Part shown: piece by piece, positions 41,455-52,077 of the stretch | Position numbering within the stretch: the first letter of the stretch is position 1 | How the letters are laid out: each line of letters begins with the position of its first letter | Assembly: GCF_030269925.1 (NCBI RefSeq) | Contig: NC_085131.1 | Span: 6,495,501-6,559,500 of the forward strand | From: Bombyx mori | Lineage: Eukaryota; Arthropoda; Insecta; Lepidoptera; Bombycidae | DNA: 64,000 nt | Direction: 5' to 3' | The notes under the pieces: generated by a model | Databases searched by the model: none | Told to the model about the DNA's origin: nothing | Seen by the model: the letters and a program-made list of their open reading frames with translations, nothing else | Program-made: the position numbers and the translations under genes

Positions 41455-43128
41455 GTGTTTTCAAGACCCGGGGCCGCCCCACCTGGGTACTCAGCGATCA
41501 TGGACGCTGTATTCGCGGAATTCCTCCGACTTCGCCACCCACAGCTCGCCTCGGAGTTTTTGGCCTTCAAGGCCAATCACACTGCGAGCCCTCTCGAGGA
41601 CTCCGCCGCGCTCGCTGCTCCTGCGTCGCCTGTACCTGCGTGCAGAGCTTCTGCATTGAGCACCGCAGCCTCTGTCGTGCCTGCCGCTCCCGTGTCGCCT
41701 ATACTGGCGAGAAAAGCTGCTGCGTCGTCCGCCGTGACCATCGTTTCAGCTGAGCGATCATCCGCGGCCTCCGTCGCGCCCTCTAAAACACCTACACTTG
41801 CTCGTAGGTCGCCTGCACCCGCCTCCTCGTGCTCCGACTCTGACTCGGACATGGAGGTCGACCTCGCCCCCGCCTCATCGACGGATGGATTCACCCTGGT
41901 ACAGAAGGGTAAGAAGCGTGCCGCGGAGTCTCGAGCTCCCGCGGCCGCTAAAATTAGCAAAGCCGTGAACGCGTCGCGCCCCCGCCCTCAGACTCCCGTT
42001 GCGCCCCCAGCCCGTGCCACTCCGTCGCCGCGTCCGGTGGCACAAAATAAAACCCAGACCCCTCCCCCGGTTATCCTTCAGGAGAAGGCAGCTTGGGATC
42101 GAGTTTGCCTGGCCCTTAAGGCCAAAAATATAAATTTCACGAATGCCCGTAACCTCGCGAACGGCATTCAAATTAAGGTTCAAACACCCGACGACCATAG
42201 GGCCCTCTCTTCTTACCTCCGTAAGGAGCGTATAAGTTTCCATACGTATACGCTCCAGGAGGAGCGCGAACTCCGCGTTGTAATACGCGGAATCCCTAAA
42301 GAGTTAGATGTAGAGCTCGTAAAAGCCGACCTGTTAGAACAAGGCCTACCAGTGAATTCTGTGCACCGTATGCACACCGGTCGCGGTAGGGAGCCATATA
42401 ATATGGTTCTAGTCGCTCTCCAGCCTACCCCCGAGGGTAAGAAAATCTTTAACACACAGACCGTCTGTAGGCTCTCTGGTATCGCTGTCGAAGCCCCCCA
42501 TAAAAAAGGCACTCCTAGCCAGTGCCATAACTGTCAATTGTACGGGCACTCTTCCCGTAACTGTCACGCGCGCCCCCGATGTGTTAAGTGTTTGGGCGAT
42601 CACGCCACGGCCCTCTGCGCTCGCGACCAAAAAACCGCGACGGAACCGCCTAGCTGCGTCCTGTGTCGAACACAGGGTCACCCCGCGAATTACCGTGGTT
42701 GCCCCCGAGCCCCTAAAATAAATCGCCGCGTCGCCCGCCAAAACCGCCTCCGAGCTTCCGGCCCAGACATCAAAGCCTCGGCACCCTCTGCGTCGCAGGC
42801 TAAGCCAGCGTTCGTTCCGGCGGCGGTGCCCAGTGTCTCGGCCTGGTCAAAACCGCTGCCGTACACGAACACGGCTACAACTCCCTCCTCCGCGATTCGT
42901 CCCGCCCCCGCGACTCGTCCCTCTCCCGCGACTTGCCCTCCGACCGCGTCCGACAATCTCGCTTTAGCGATCGACTTCTTTCAGTCGATCAACTTTGAGC
43001 GCGTTAACGCTTTGGGCGACGCCATTCGCGCTGCCTCCACTGCACAACACTTTATCGCCGTTGTGCAGGAATACGCCGACGTATACGCGTCATTAAATAC
43101 GTACGTCCTCCCCTCACTCCGCCGGTAA
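41455..43128 (+). CDS. Jockey-clade ORF1: gag-like nucleic-acid-binding protein, right copy
   Basis: 557 residues from the first Met, or 542 from MDAVFAEFLRL. Same architecture as the left copy: a low-complexity A/S/P-rich half, the conserved gag core and three zinc knuckles (first Cys near residue 356). It stops TAA at 43,126-43,128, and then TCA ATG follows in the same frame. Confidence 0.94.
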   Translation: MFSRPGAAPPGYSAIMDAVFAEFLRLRHPQLASEFLAFKANHTASPLEDSAALAAPASPVPACRASALSTAASVVPAAPVSPILARKAAASSAVTIVSAERSSAASVAPSKTPTLARRSPAPASSCSDSDSDMEVDLAPASSTDGFTLVQKGKKRAAESRAPAAAKISKAVNASRPRPQTPVAPPARATPSPRPVAQNKTQTPPPVILQEKAAWDRVCLALKAKNINFTNARNLANGIQIKVQTPDDHRALSSYLRKERISFHTYTLQEERELRVVIRGIPKELDVELVKADLLEQGLPVNSVHRMHTGRGREPYNMVLVALQPTPEGKKIFNTQTVCRLSGIAVEAPHKKGTPSQCHNCQLYGHSSRNCHARPRCVKCLGDHATALCARDQKTATEPPSCVLCRTQGHPANYRGCPRAPKINRRVARQNRLRASGPDIKASAPSASQAKPAFVPAAVPSVSAWSKPLPYTNTATTPSSAIRPAPATRPSPATCPPTASDNLALAIDFFQSINFERVNALGDAIRAASTAQHFIAVVQEYADVYASLNTYVLPSLRR

Positions 43129-43131
43129 TCA

Positions 43132-46014
43132 ATGGCGTATATAAGTAGAATAAAGCCCCTATCCGTAACGATAGGATTTTTTAACGCTTACGGTCTCGCA
43201 AATCAACGTGATCAGGTTTCTGACTTTTTGCGTGACCACCAAATTGATATCTTTTTAGTGCAGGAGACCCTACTTAAGCCCGCGCGCCGTGACCCTAAAA
43301 TCGCGAACTATAACATGGTCAGGAACGACAGGCTCTCTGCCCGTGGTGGTGGTACCGTCATTTACTATAGAAGAGCCCTGCATTGCGTCCCGCTCGATCC
43401 TCCCGCGCTCGCTAATATCGAAGCATCAGTGTGCCGAATCTCACTGACGGGACACGCGCCGATCGTTATCGCGTCCGTTTATCTTCCACCGGATAAGATC
43501 GTTCTAAGCAGTGATATCGAGGCGCTGCTCGGTATGGGGAGCTCTGTCATTCTGGCGGGCGACCTAAATTGTAAACACATCAGGTGGAACTCACACACCA
43601 CAACCCCGAATGGCAGGCGGCTTGACGCGTTAGTCGATGATCTCGCCTTCGATATCGTCGCTCCGCTAACCCCGACTCACTACCCGCTAAATATCGCGCA
43701 TCGCCCGGATATACTCGACATAGCGTTATTAAAAAACGTAACTCTGCGCTTACACTCGATCGAAGTAGTTTCAGAGTTAGATTCAGACCACCGTCCCGTC
43801 GTTATGAAGCTCGGTCGCGCTCCCGATTCCGTTCCCGTCACGAGGACTGTGGTGGATTGGCACACGCTGGGCATCAACCTGGCTGAATCTGATCCATCAT
43901 CGCTCCCGTTTAACCCGGACTCTATCCCGTCTCCTCAGGATACCGCTGAAGCCATAGACATCTTAACGTCACACATCACCTCGACATTAGATAGGTCATC
44001 GAAACAAGTTGTAGCGGAGGACTTCCTTCACCGCTTCAAATTGTCCGACGATATTAGGGAACTTCTTAGAGCTAAGAACGCCTCGATACGCGCCTACGAC
44101 AGGTATCCTACCGCGGAAAATCGTATTCGAATGCGTGCCCTACAACGCGACGTAAAGTCTCGCATCGCCGAAGTCCGAGATGCCAGGTGGTCTGATTTCT
44201 TAGAAGGACTCGCGCCCTCCCAAAGGGCTTACTACTGCTTAGCTCGTACTCTCAAATCGGATACGGTAGTAACTATGCCCCCCCTCGTAGGCCCCTCAGG
44301 CCGACTCGCGGCGTTCGATGATGACGAAAAAGCAGAGCTGCTGGCCGATACATTGCAAACCCAGTGCACGCCCAGCACTCAATCCGTGGACCCTGTTCAT
44401 GTAGAATTAGTAGACAGTGAGGTAGAACGCAGAGCCTCCTTGCCACCATCGGATGCGTTACCACCCGTCACCCCGATAGAAGTTAAAGACTTGATCAAAG
44501 ACCTACGTCCTCGCAAGGCTCCCGGTTCCGACGGTATATCTAACCGCGTTATTAAACTTCTACCCGTCCAACTCATCGTGATGTTGGCATCTATTTTCAA
44601 TGCCGCTATGGCGAACTGTATCTTTCCCGCGGTGTGGAAAGAAGCGGACGTTATCGGCATACATAAACCCGGTAAACCAAAAAATGATCCGACGAGCTAC
44701 CGCCCGATTAGCCTCCTCATGTCTCTAGGCAAACTGTATGAGCGTCTGCTCTACAAACGCCTCAGAGACTTCGTCTCATCCAAAGGCATTCTTATCGATG
44801 AACAATTCGGATTCCGTACAAATCACTCATGCGTTCAACAGGTGCACCGCCTCACGGAGCACATTCTTGTGGGGCTTAATCGACCAAAACCGTTATACAC
44901 GGGAGCTCTCTTCTTCGACGTCGCAAAAGCGTTCGACAAAGTCTGGCACAATGGTTTGATTTTCAAACTATTCAACATGGGCGTGCCGGATAGTCTCGTG
45001 CTCATCATACGGGACTTCTTGTCGAACCGCTCTTTTCGATATCGAGTCGAGGGAACCCGCTCCTCCCCACGACCTCTCACAGCTGGAGTCCCGCAAGGCT
45101 CTGTCCTCTCACCCCTCCTATTTAGCTTATTCGTCAACGATATTCCCCGGTCGCCGCCGACCCATTTAGCTTTATTCGCCGACGACACGACTGTTTACTA
45201 TTCTAGTAGAAATAAGTCCCTAATCGCGAAGAAGCTTCAGAGCGCAGCCCTAGCCCTAGGACAGTGGTTCCGAAAATGGCGCATAGACATCAACCCAGCG
45301 AAAAGTACTGCGGTGCTATTTCAGAGGGGAAGCTCCACACGGATTTCCTCCCGGATTAGGAGGAGGAATCTCACACCCCCGATTACTCTCTTTAGACAAC
45401 CCATACCCTGGGCCAGGAAGGTCAAGTACCTGGGCGTTACCCTGGATGCATCGATGACATTCCGCCCGCATATAAAATCAGTCCGTGACCGTGCCGCGTT
45501 TATTCTCGGTAGACTCTACCCCATGATCTGTAAGCGGAGTAAAATGTCCCTTCGGAACAAGGTGACACTTTACAAAACTTGCATAAGGCCCGTCATGACT
45601 TACGCGAGTGTGGTGTTCGCTCACGCGGCCCGCACACACATAGACACCCTCCAATCCCTACAATCCCGCTTTTGCAGGTTAGCTGTCGGGGCTCCGTGGT
45701 TCGTGAGGAACGTTGACCTACACGACGACCTGGGCCTCGAATCAATTCGGAAATACATGAAGTCAGCGTCGGAACGATACTTCGATAAGGCTATGCGTCA
45801 TGATAATCGCCTTATCGTTGCCGCCGCTGACTACTCCCCGAATCCTGATCATGCAGGAGCCAGTCACCGTCGACGCCCTAGACACGTCCTTACGGATCCA
45901 TCAGATCCAATAACCTTTGCATTAGATGCCTTCAGCTCTAATACTAGGGGCAGGCTTAGGGACCCCGGTAACCGTACTCGTCGAACTCGACAAAGAGGTC
46001 GACGTGCAACCTAA
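43132..46014 (+). CDS. Jockey-clade ORF2: endonuclease-reverse transcriptase, right copy
   Basis: 960 residues, uninterrupted. Endonuclease motifs QET, GDLN and SDHRP lie at about residues 45, 143 and 218. Reverse transcriptase motifs FDVAKAFDKVWH, GVPQGSVLSP and FADD lie at about 593, 651 and 682. With these intact it is potentially functional. There are few substitutions from the left copy (for example FNPDS/FSPDS, KNDPTS/KNHPTS, YYCLAR/YYRLAR). Confidence 0.96.
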   Translation: MAYISRIKPLSVTIGFFNAYGLANQRDQVSDFLRDHQIDIFLVQETLLKPARRDPKIANYNMVRNDRLSARGGGTVIYYRRALHCVPLDPPALANIEASVCRISLTGHAPIVIASVYLPPDKIVLSSDIEALLGMGSSVILAGDLNCKHIRWNSHTTTPNGRRLDALVDDLAFDIVAPLTPTHYPLNIAHRPDILDIALLKNVTLRLHSIEVVSELDSDHRPVVMKLGRAPDSVPVTRTVVDWHTLGINLAESDPSSLPFNPDSIPSPQDTAEAIDILTSHITSTLDRSSKQVVAEDFLHRFKLSDDIRELLRAKNASIRAYDRYPTAENRIRMRALQRDVKSRIAEVRDARWSDFLEGLAPSQRAYYCLARTLKSDTVVTMPPLVGPSGRLAAFDDDEKAELLADTLQTQCTPSTQSVDPVHVELVDSEVERRASLPPSDALPPVTPIEVKDLIKDLRPRKAPGSDGISNRVIKLLPVQLIVMLASIFNAAMANCIFPAVWKEADVIGIHKPGKPKNDPTSYRPISLLMSLGKLYERLLYKRLRDFVSSKGILIDEQFGFRTNHSCVQQVHRLTEHILVGLNRPKPLYTGALFFDVAKAFDKVWHNGLIFKLFNMGVPDSLVLIIRDFLSNRSFRYRVEGTRSSPRPLTAGVPQGSVLSPLLFSLFVNDIPRSPPTHLALFADDTTVYYSSRNKSLIAKKLQSAALALGQWFRKWRIDINPAKSTAVLFQRGSSTRISSRIRRRNLTPPITLFRQPIPWARKVKYLGVTLDASMTFRPHIKSVRDRAAFILGRLYPMICKRSKMSLRNKVTLYKTCIRPVMTYASVVFAHAARTHIDTLQSLQSRFCRLAVGAPWFVRNVDLHDDLGLESIRKYMKSASERYFDKAMRHDNRLIVAAADYSPNPDHAGASHRRRPRHVLTDPSDPITFALDAFSSNTRGRLRDPGNRTRRTRQRGRRAT

Positions 46015-46026
46015 CCCATGCATCAG

Positions 46027-46060
46027 CCCGCTGAGTTTCTCGCCGGATCTTCTCAGCGGG
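46027..46060 (+). other. 3' UTR stem-loop of the Jockey element
   Basis: CCCGCTGAG (46,027-46,035) pairs with CTCAGCGGG (46,052-46,060) around a 16-base loop with TTCTCGCCGGATCT. It begins 12 bases after the ORF2 stop. It is also present in the left copy (minus) and, with a compensatory pair change, in the fragment at 18.54 kb. It is a candidate recognition structure for the reverse transcriptase. Confidence 0.7.
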
Positions 46061-47326
46061 TCGCGATTCCGATCCGGTAGTAGATTCATTCGCGAAACAA
46101 TTGCTCTTGAGTTGTTAGGTCTCCTTCGGAGGCGCTCGGGCAGTTGTTAGCAAATCCCACCCCTCTTGGCTGAGCCTTTGCTCGCCCACCTGTCCTGGTG
46201 AAACTGGAAAGGCCTTCGGGCCACCAGTAAACTTTCAATCATAAAAAAAAAAAAAAAAAAAAAGAAGCCACCTCTGAAAATGCTATAGAAAGATTGGAAT
46301 ATGACAGAAAAGAAATAATAAAACTTACTAAAATGGCCTCAAGTAACTGTCCTGGACCTGAAAACATACACCGTCTAGGAAAATATCAACATGACAAAAT
46401 CCGCCCCATTAAAGCTATTTTTAAATCAGAGGACACTGTTAAAGTTATACTTAGAAACCGAAATAACATGGCAGCTGCTAACGTCAAGATATACAGTGAT
46501 CAAACTCCACATCAGAGAGAAACCTTAAAAATCCTGAAACAAGAACTTGAAAATCGAATTTCCAATGGCGAAACTAATATTTCTATTAAATATGTAAAAG
46601 GAGAACCAGCAATAGTAGAATCCTTACCAAAAAACTCTGCGCCGGCAACAAACAATCTAGTACCAGAATAGGAATCTTACAAATTGAGAACATTTCATAC
46701 TAGATTACAAACGACTACTCACAAATTGAAACGTTCTACCCATCTCTCAACTTTCTCTACGCCAATGTACGCAGCATTGTTAAGCCGGGAAAGTTTGATG
46801 AGCTCAAGTGCGTCCTGAAGTCTATCGATAAGTAGTTAAAAAATGAAACGAAAAAACAACGAAACTAACAACCTGCAAACATTTTACCAATGCCACATCC
46901 ATGCGAACTAGCTCCTTGTGGCGCCAATATCTACCCGCCACCGAGCGGCCGGCGGCTGGTCGAGGCGATCTGCTGTGGTAATCTACCCTGTTTATACATT
47001 TTAAGAAAATAATAATCTTTATAGTTTTTGTTAAATATATTGTCATAGCACCGCATGTTGTTACTGTAAAATATTTTCATGTACTGCACGAACTGAATTA
47101 ATTATAACTATTTTAATGTTCTCATTTAAGTGAATTTATGTAATTCTTTTGAGAATAAAGAATATCTTTAACCCGAAATAAAGCTACGTGTGAATGTGAG
47201 CGACTAGCACCGACTTATTAAACATATGACACATCCCCAATACACTCGACTGCACCCTCGTCACCTGACTCTTACATTCTGTCCTTTTTGTGACACGTCG
47301 TTTCTATAATAGCAAAATTGTTTTTA

Positions 47327-47746
47327 CTAATGGTCCCACAGAAATTGACTATAATTATTAATTTAAATTATAAATTTGAACATTATTATGGTTCTGTTGT
47401 CAAAAACTTTACTTCTTTAATCACATATTTCGCCAAGGCTACACTTTAGGCAAATAATATTAAAGACCAACAGTATTAATCTATTCTCGATTAGACCACA
47501 GACTTTAACAATAAACAAAAGAGTACTTGACTATAGAGTATATGTGCGCGTGTGTATGTGACAAATACATGGTAGTGTATGTAATGTTTTCTTTATTGAT
47601 TTAATGTTTTTTTTTATACATAATTAATAAAAATATTAGCATTCTGCACTCCTTCTCTATAAGTGTGGAAAATTTCACACTCCTCCCTCCGCGCAATTTT
47701 CGTAAAAAGGGGTACAAAGTTTTTGCTTCACATATTAATATATAGA
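47327..47746 (-). mobile_element. Short non-autonomous Helitron, TC-TATATATTAATACG family, copy 4 (diverged)
   Basis: Plus strand A|CTAATGGTCCC at the left, ATATATAGA|T at the right. It has the family interior (CAAGGCTACACTTTAG, CCTCCCTCCGCGCAATTTTC) with more differences than the other copies. Confidence 0.72.
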
Positions 47747-47963
47747 TAACTTAAATTAATACAGTACACGTGCGGAAGTTCTGGAAGGCTACTAGTAATA
47801 TTTTAAATGTGAAAATTTGTGTTTTCCCTCAATTACACGGAAATGTCTGAACGGATATGAATGTATTCCGCACAGAGATAATTTATAAGCTGGATTAACA
47901 CTAGGATACTTTTTATCGTGGTAAAAAACAAAACGACCCGGGTTACTACGGATAAGTCTGCAA

Positions 47964-48295
47964 TAGTCATCGTGGTCTAAAGGATATTACGCCAGAGGTA
48001 CTCGTATAAAGAAATGCGACTATACCCGTGTTTAAGATCTCTCAAGCTGGTATCATTTTTATCCAAAGAAAACACGTCCTACTTAACTTTTGTTCAAGAA
48101 TAACTTCCACCATGAAAGTATAAAACAAACCGCAAAAATAATGCAAAAGTAATGAAAATAACCTTACAAACTGAGGCATATACCTCAAATCTAATATAAA
48201 GTGATTTCTATATACCTTGTAATACCTTAGTAGCCACTTAACATCAGATAATATTAATCTGTAAGCTCGTACACCATTCTGTACAGTAAAAAAAC
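47964..48295 (+). mobile_element. Decayed Bm1-type SINE with tRNA-like head
   Basis: TCATCGTGGTCTAAAGGATA matches the Bm1 head and TAGCCACTTAACATCAGATA with TAAGCTCGTACACCATTC matches the tail. The middle is strongly diverged. It is an old copy. Confidence 0.6.
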
Positions 48296-48299
48296 ATAC

Positions 48300-49220
48300 G
48301 ACAATATGATCGCTGGTTTATTATTTTACGTATCAACGAATTTACAAGTGAACTCGCATTTTCTGGCCAGAGAGTAACACAAGAACCTCTTTATTGCGAG
48401 AAAATGTTTCATCTGTCTGAATCATACAAATTTAACACCTGTGAAACCCGTAGTACTAAACAAAAACTTAAACAATAATATACAAATTAATTAGAAAAAT
48501 TATTCCGTACGCAGAGACCACAAATTAAATTTACGGCCTAATTAACCTTTTTGAAAGCGTCGCTTAAACGATAATCCTCCCCCGAGAGGCTTTCGTTTCA
48601 CTCGACCATTTCAATTGCAATTAAATTTTGGGGCAAATTGAATCGATTCGGTTCGACAGCGTTCGAAACCGAGTGCTCAACAAATAGTCTGTCCCAATTT
48701 ATTTCCATCGCACATAATGAGATACGTTTCGCAGCGAATACGTTTTCGTTTGGTGCGCAATGAAATTTTCACGCGCTTTTGTAATAAATCGTACGAAGTA
48801 TTTGTTCGATAAAATGAGTTTCGGTAAATATTTTGGCGCGACGTATCTATAGACGCACGCTTATGTACTATTTGGTCTGTATTATTTGTTTATAAATTCT
48901 AAATTTAAACATTCAAAATTAAGTTACAATGAAAGTACATTTTTCAATAAACGCAGTTACACTAGCAGCTAGCTGAACGCATATATTCCTCAGACTCCTA
49001 TATTCCATTGACTTATTTTGACATATTTCAATATTTTTGACTATAAAATAAAGTATAATCGAACTAACAGTATATAGAGTAGATGTGGCTGTCGTAGTCT
49101 TTTTATATGGAATTAATAAAAAATACTTTATTAAAACATGCTCACGCTTCATTAAAGGTGATCCTAGAAATTTCTTTACCATTAACAGTGTGAAACTTAA
49201 ATGTAAACTGAAATCATCTT
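48300..49220. other. Non-coding stretch
   Basis: Includes a GC-richer patch around 48,540-48,800. No ORF or repeat is recognised. Confidence 0.4.
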
Positions 49221-49224
49221 TTTT

Positions 49225-49335
49225 TTTATTGCCCGTGTCGGCAGACGAGCATACGGCCCACCTGATGGTGAGTAGTTACCGTCGACCATGGACTTCAGCA
49301 ATCCCAGGGGCAGAGCCAAGCCGCTGCCTAGCCTA
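49225..49335 (+). repeat. Fragment of a dispersed repeat (CGGCAGACGAGCATACGGCC)
   Basis: Blocks CAGACGAGCATACGGCCCAC and GGGGCAGAGCCAAGCCGCTG are shared with 61,570-61,680 and, in decayed form, with 60,930-61,010. It is probably the 3' end of a SINE- or LINE-like family. Confidence 0.6.
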
Positions 49336-49435
49336 TGCCTATCGTGTTTATGGACCCCTCTATATATTATAAAACCGATTAAAGTCACAAAGTGTACTGC
49401 TGTATATGAATTATGTTCTTGTAATTGTAATAGTA

Positions 49436-49690
49436 TTACTGGTGGTAGGACCTCTTGTGAGTCCGCACGGGTAGGTACCACCACTCTGCCTATTTCTGCC
49501 GTGAAGCAGTAATGCGTTTCGGTTTGAAGGGTAGGGCAGTCGTTGTAACTATACTGCGACCTTAGAACTCATATCTCAAGGTGTGTGTGGCGGTATTTAC
49601 ATTGTAGATGTCTATGGGCTCCGGTAACCACTTAACGCCAAGTGAGCTGTGAGCTAATCCACCTATCGACGCAACAAAAAAAATTAAAAA
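49436..49690 (+). mobile_element. Bm1-type SINE, 5'-truncated
   Basis: Body from TACTGGTGGTAGGACCTCTT to CGACGCAACAAAAAAAATT, with the standard TATTTCTGCCGTGAAGCAGT core. Confidence 0.87.
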
Positions 49691-50069
49691 AAACTTGTGA
49701 TTTATATATCTGTGTTACCTGTGTTGTAACTGTATTGTTATCGAGAACATCAAGAAAATAAATATAAAAACAAGTGAATTTTATTTAAAACAGATAGAAA
49801 ATTGACGAAAGTTTTAATACAATTACAACAATTTCAGGATCAATATTTGTTTATTTATTAACATGCTTCTGTGTATTCGATGTTTTTTGTATGCGACATA
49901 AAGCTGCAAATCATAGGTGGGACTCACCCATACCACGGAGCTTCCCCACCCCCGACTCACTCGCCGCCATTCGTCGACATCTGTGAAAAATAACAATATA
50001 TCGACCTCTTTTAAGACATAACGCTGTATTGTGAAAAATAGAAAACGTAATTTGTTACGACACCTGATA

Positions 50070-50102
50070 GACAGAGAGAGAGGGAGAGAGAGAGAGAGAG
50101 AT
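50070..50102. repeat. (GA)n microsatellite
   Basis: An interrupted GA run with one GGG interruption. The same dinucleotide occurs next to a LINE tail at 62.68 kb. Confidence 0.9.
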
Positions 50103-50138
50103 ATTATTAAAAATAACTACGGCGTTTTTTGTGCAATT

Positions 50139-50250
50139 TATTTATTTATTTATTACATTTCATGTAGAATTTACATTGGCGGATTTAATGCCTAAGGCAT
50201 TCTCTACCAGTGAACCAAAGTTAGTGCAGAGTAAATAGTGGTAGGTGCAA
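50139..50250 (-). mobile_element. LINE 3' end, minus strand
   Basis: TTTATTTATTTATTACATTT (the inverse of a TAAATAAA-type tail) is followed by TAATGCCTAAGGCATTCTCT. This resembles the common 3' end of lepidopteran LINEs. No coding part remains. Confidence 0.45.
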
Positions 50251-50539
50251 TGAAATTTATATTAAGTTAATTTAATTAAGTTAATTATTAAGACTTTATT
50301 TGTCTGAAAAACTTCTAGCTTCAATACTTCAATCTGTTTCAAAACAATTTTCATTTATTAAATGTGGCTTTCAATAGTCACTCAGGCACTGAAACATCTT
50401 ATTTGCGTCCATGGCCTTACTAAGCATAGCCTAATAGGACGCACCATTTACTCACAGTCATTCCGGCTTAATCCTCGATTTACTTTTCAACTTTTTTCTT
50501 ATTAGTTACGGGGGGGGGGGTGTATTGTAAAGTTGTAAA

Positions 50540-50730
50540 GCCGTCCAGTCAAGTCCCTGTGCTTATTTCTGCCGTAAAGTATTTATGCGATACGGTTTCA
50601 AGGGCTGGAACAGCCGTTACAGACGGAGACAGTTTTGATGTGATGTGTTCAGTGATTGCTTGTGGATTCTGGTCACTGACACTGGCACTGGACACTGACT
50701 TAACAACAGATGAACCGTGAACTCAAAAAA
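50540..50730 (+). mobile_element. Decayed Bm1-type SINE
   Basis: Diverged forms of the Bm1 blocks are in order: TTATTTCTGCCGTAAAGTAT, TACGGTTTCAAGGGC and ACAGATGAACCGTGAACTC. Confidence 0.5.
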
Positions 50731-51205
50731 TAACTAAAAAACCTTTCTACTCTTTCTCTTACTGCCATGTTCTTAAGCCAATCATTCGCGAGGATAACTT
50801 CTTTCAGGCAGACGTTAGAGGCGGCAGATCGTAAAAGTGTAAGGTAGATCAAATTACGAGCTGTGTCCGCATAGCTTTCTTATTTCCTTAGAGGCATAAT
50901 TCAAACCGTACCGAAAGAAGAAAAAAATGCTATAAATGGACAGCCCAGTTCACAATCCATCTAGTATTAGACCTAGACCCAGAGATATAAAAATGGGTGC
51001 TATCTGACTCACTCGCATAATTACTTCACGGGGTCAATGCGATTGTGACATTTTCTTGGACTTACAATATATACTGTAAGGAACATAGTTAACGAAGGCG
51101 CCTAGTACGCAATGGGTAATAAACGAAGATGGGCTTTAATTTGACACAATAGCTCCCACGGTGTACCTATATATTCACAAAGTTTGGTGAGACTTATTTG
51201 TTTAA

Positions 51206-51502
51206 TCTATACTAATATTACAAAGCTGAAGAGTTTGTTTGTTTGAACGCGCTAATCTCAGGAACTACTGGTCCGATTTGAAAAATTCATTCACTGTTAG
51301 ATAGCCCATTTATCGAGAAAAGTTATAGGCTATATAACATCACGCTAAGATCAATGCAAGCGGAGCACCAATAAATAATGTTTCAAAATCGGGGTTTTAA
51401 TCCCTTTTGAGAGCTTCCACTGCGTAAATGAAGAGGCGGGTAAAATTTTGCGTTACGCCAAAGTAACTATTCCACGCGGACGGAGTCGCGGGCAAAAGCT
51501 AG
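51206..51502 (+). mobile_element. Short Helitron, TC-TATACTAATATTACAAAG family, copy 2
   Basis: Begins A|TCTATACTAATATTACAAAG and ends with CGCGGACGGAGTCGCG (hairpin arms CGCG/CGCG) then GGCAAAAGCTAG|T. It is less decayed than the copy at 11.52 kb. Confidence 0.82.
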
Positions 51503-52077
51503 TAGAATAATAAACTAAATGTTGCATCAACGAACGCAATAGTTAATTGAGCCACTAGTCATTTAAAAACCATGAAGTGTTCGAATATTTGAATATTTTT
51601 GTTGGCAACTGAAACTTATTAACAAAACATCTATGATGTAAATACTACCAGTTTGTTGATTCAGTGAACACTCTATTCAATTTTTAGAATAATATTTGTA
51701 TGATTTCTACAACAAAAGGATACCTGCTTGTTACCTGTGAATAAAGTTCATTCTAATGTAAAAAGACTGTAGTATTCTTAAGTCAAACATTCAGAGGGGC
51801 GGCACGTCGCAAAGGTTGCTATTTGCGCCTCATTCGATTATTCAAGAAGCAGAATTCTTTGTATTAAATAAAAGATTCGGTCGAAGGGTTCAGTTCGCGA
51901 CCCGCCTAATGGTGGTTAAGTAACCGCCGCCCAAGATGTCCAAAGTCTCTGAGGATTTGCTCCAACATTCTCAGCTTCGTAGGATTTATTTCTTTTCATT
52001 GAGAGCGAATTCGGTGATGTTCGTAAGTTATATTTGCCATTACAAAATTTTCGGTATATTGATTTAAAAAAAAAAGA

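Larger units (their letters stand above)
41095..46262 (+). mobile_element. Full-length Jockey-clade LINE, right copy
   Basis: About 5.17 kb, in opposite orientation to the left copy and nearly identical. The target-site duplication AGAAGCCACCTC is at 41,083-41,094 and 46,263-46,274; the first base of the element may be one base off because of an ambiguous A. The A-tail is about 19. It is inserted in ORF1 of another LINE. Both ORFs are open. Confidence 0.96.
40532..46671 (+). pseudogene. LINE ORF1 (coiled-coil RNA-binding protein), split by a 5.2-kb Jockey insertion
   Basis: The 5' part (40,532-41,094) encodes a Ser/Asn-rich start, a long coiled coil (about residues 50-165, with ENINRLYQDVSAMKGQV and LGNKIELLEKEVEGLK) and the start of an RNA-binding domain (RAKNIIVCGVIE). 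The 3' part (46,275-46,671) continues in the same frame with IHRLGKYQHDKIRPIKAIF, VILRNRNNMA and a basic end, and stops at 46,671. The two parts sum to about 319 codons. The interruption, not decay, is the only visible lesion. It would bind element RNA. Confidence 0.8.
40290..47165 (+). mobile_element. Internally deleted LINE (CR1-like), interrupted by the right Jockey copy
   Basis: On the plus strand a 5' UTR (from about 40,290) leads into ORF1 (40,532). ORF1 is split by the Jockey insertion and resumes at 46,275. After the ORF1 stop a short piece of the ORF2 endonuclease follows, reading FYPSLNFLYANVRSIVKPGK and FDELKCVLKSID, ending near 46,837. The rest of ORF2 is missing. The sequence then runs to a LINE-like 3' end, TTTTGAGAATAAAGAATATC near 47,150. 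Clade assignment rests on ORF1 architecture and the endonuclease start. Confidence 0.7.
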
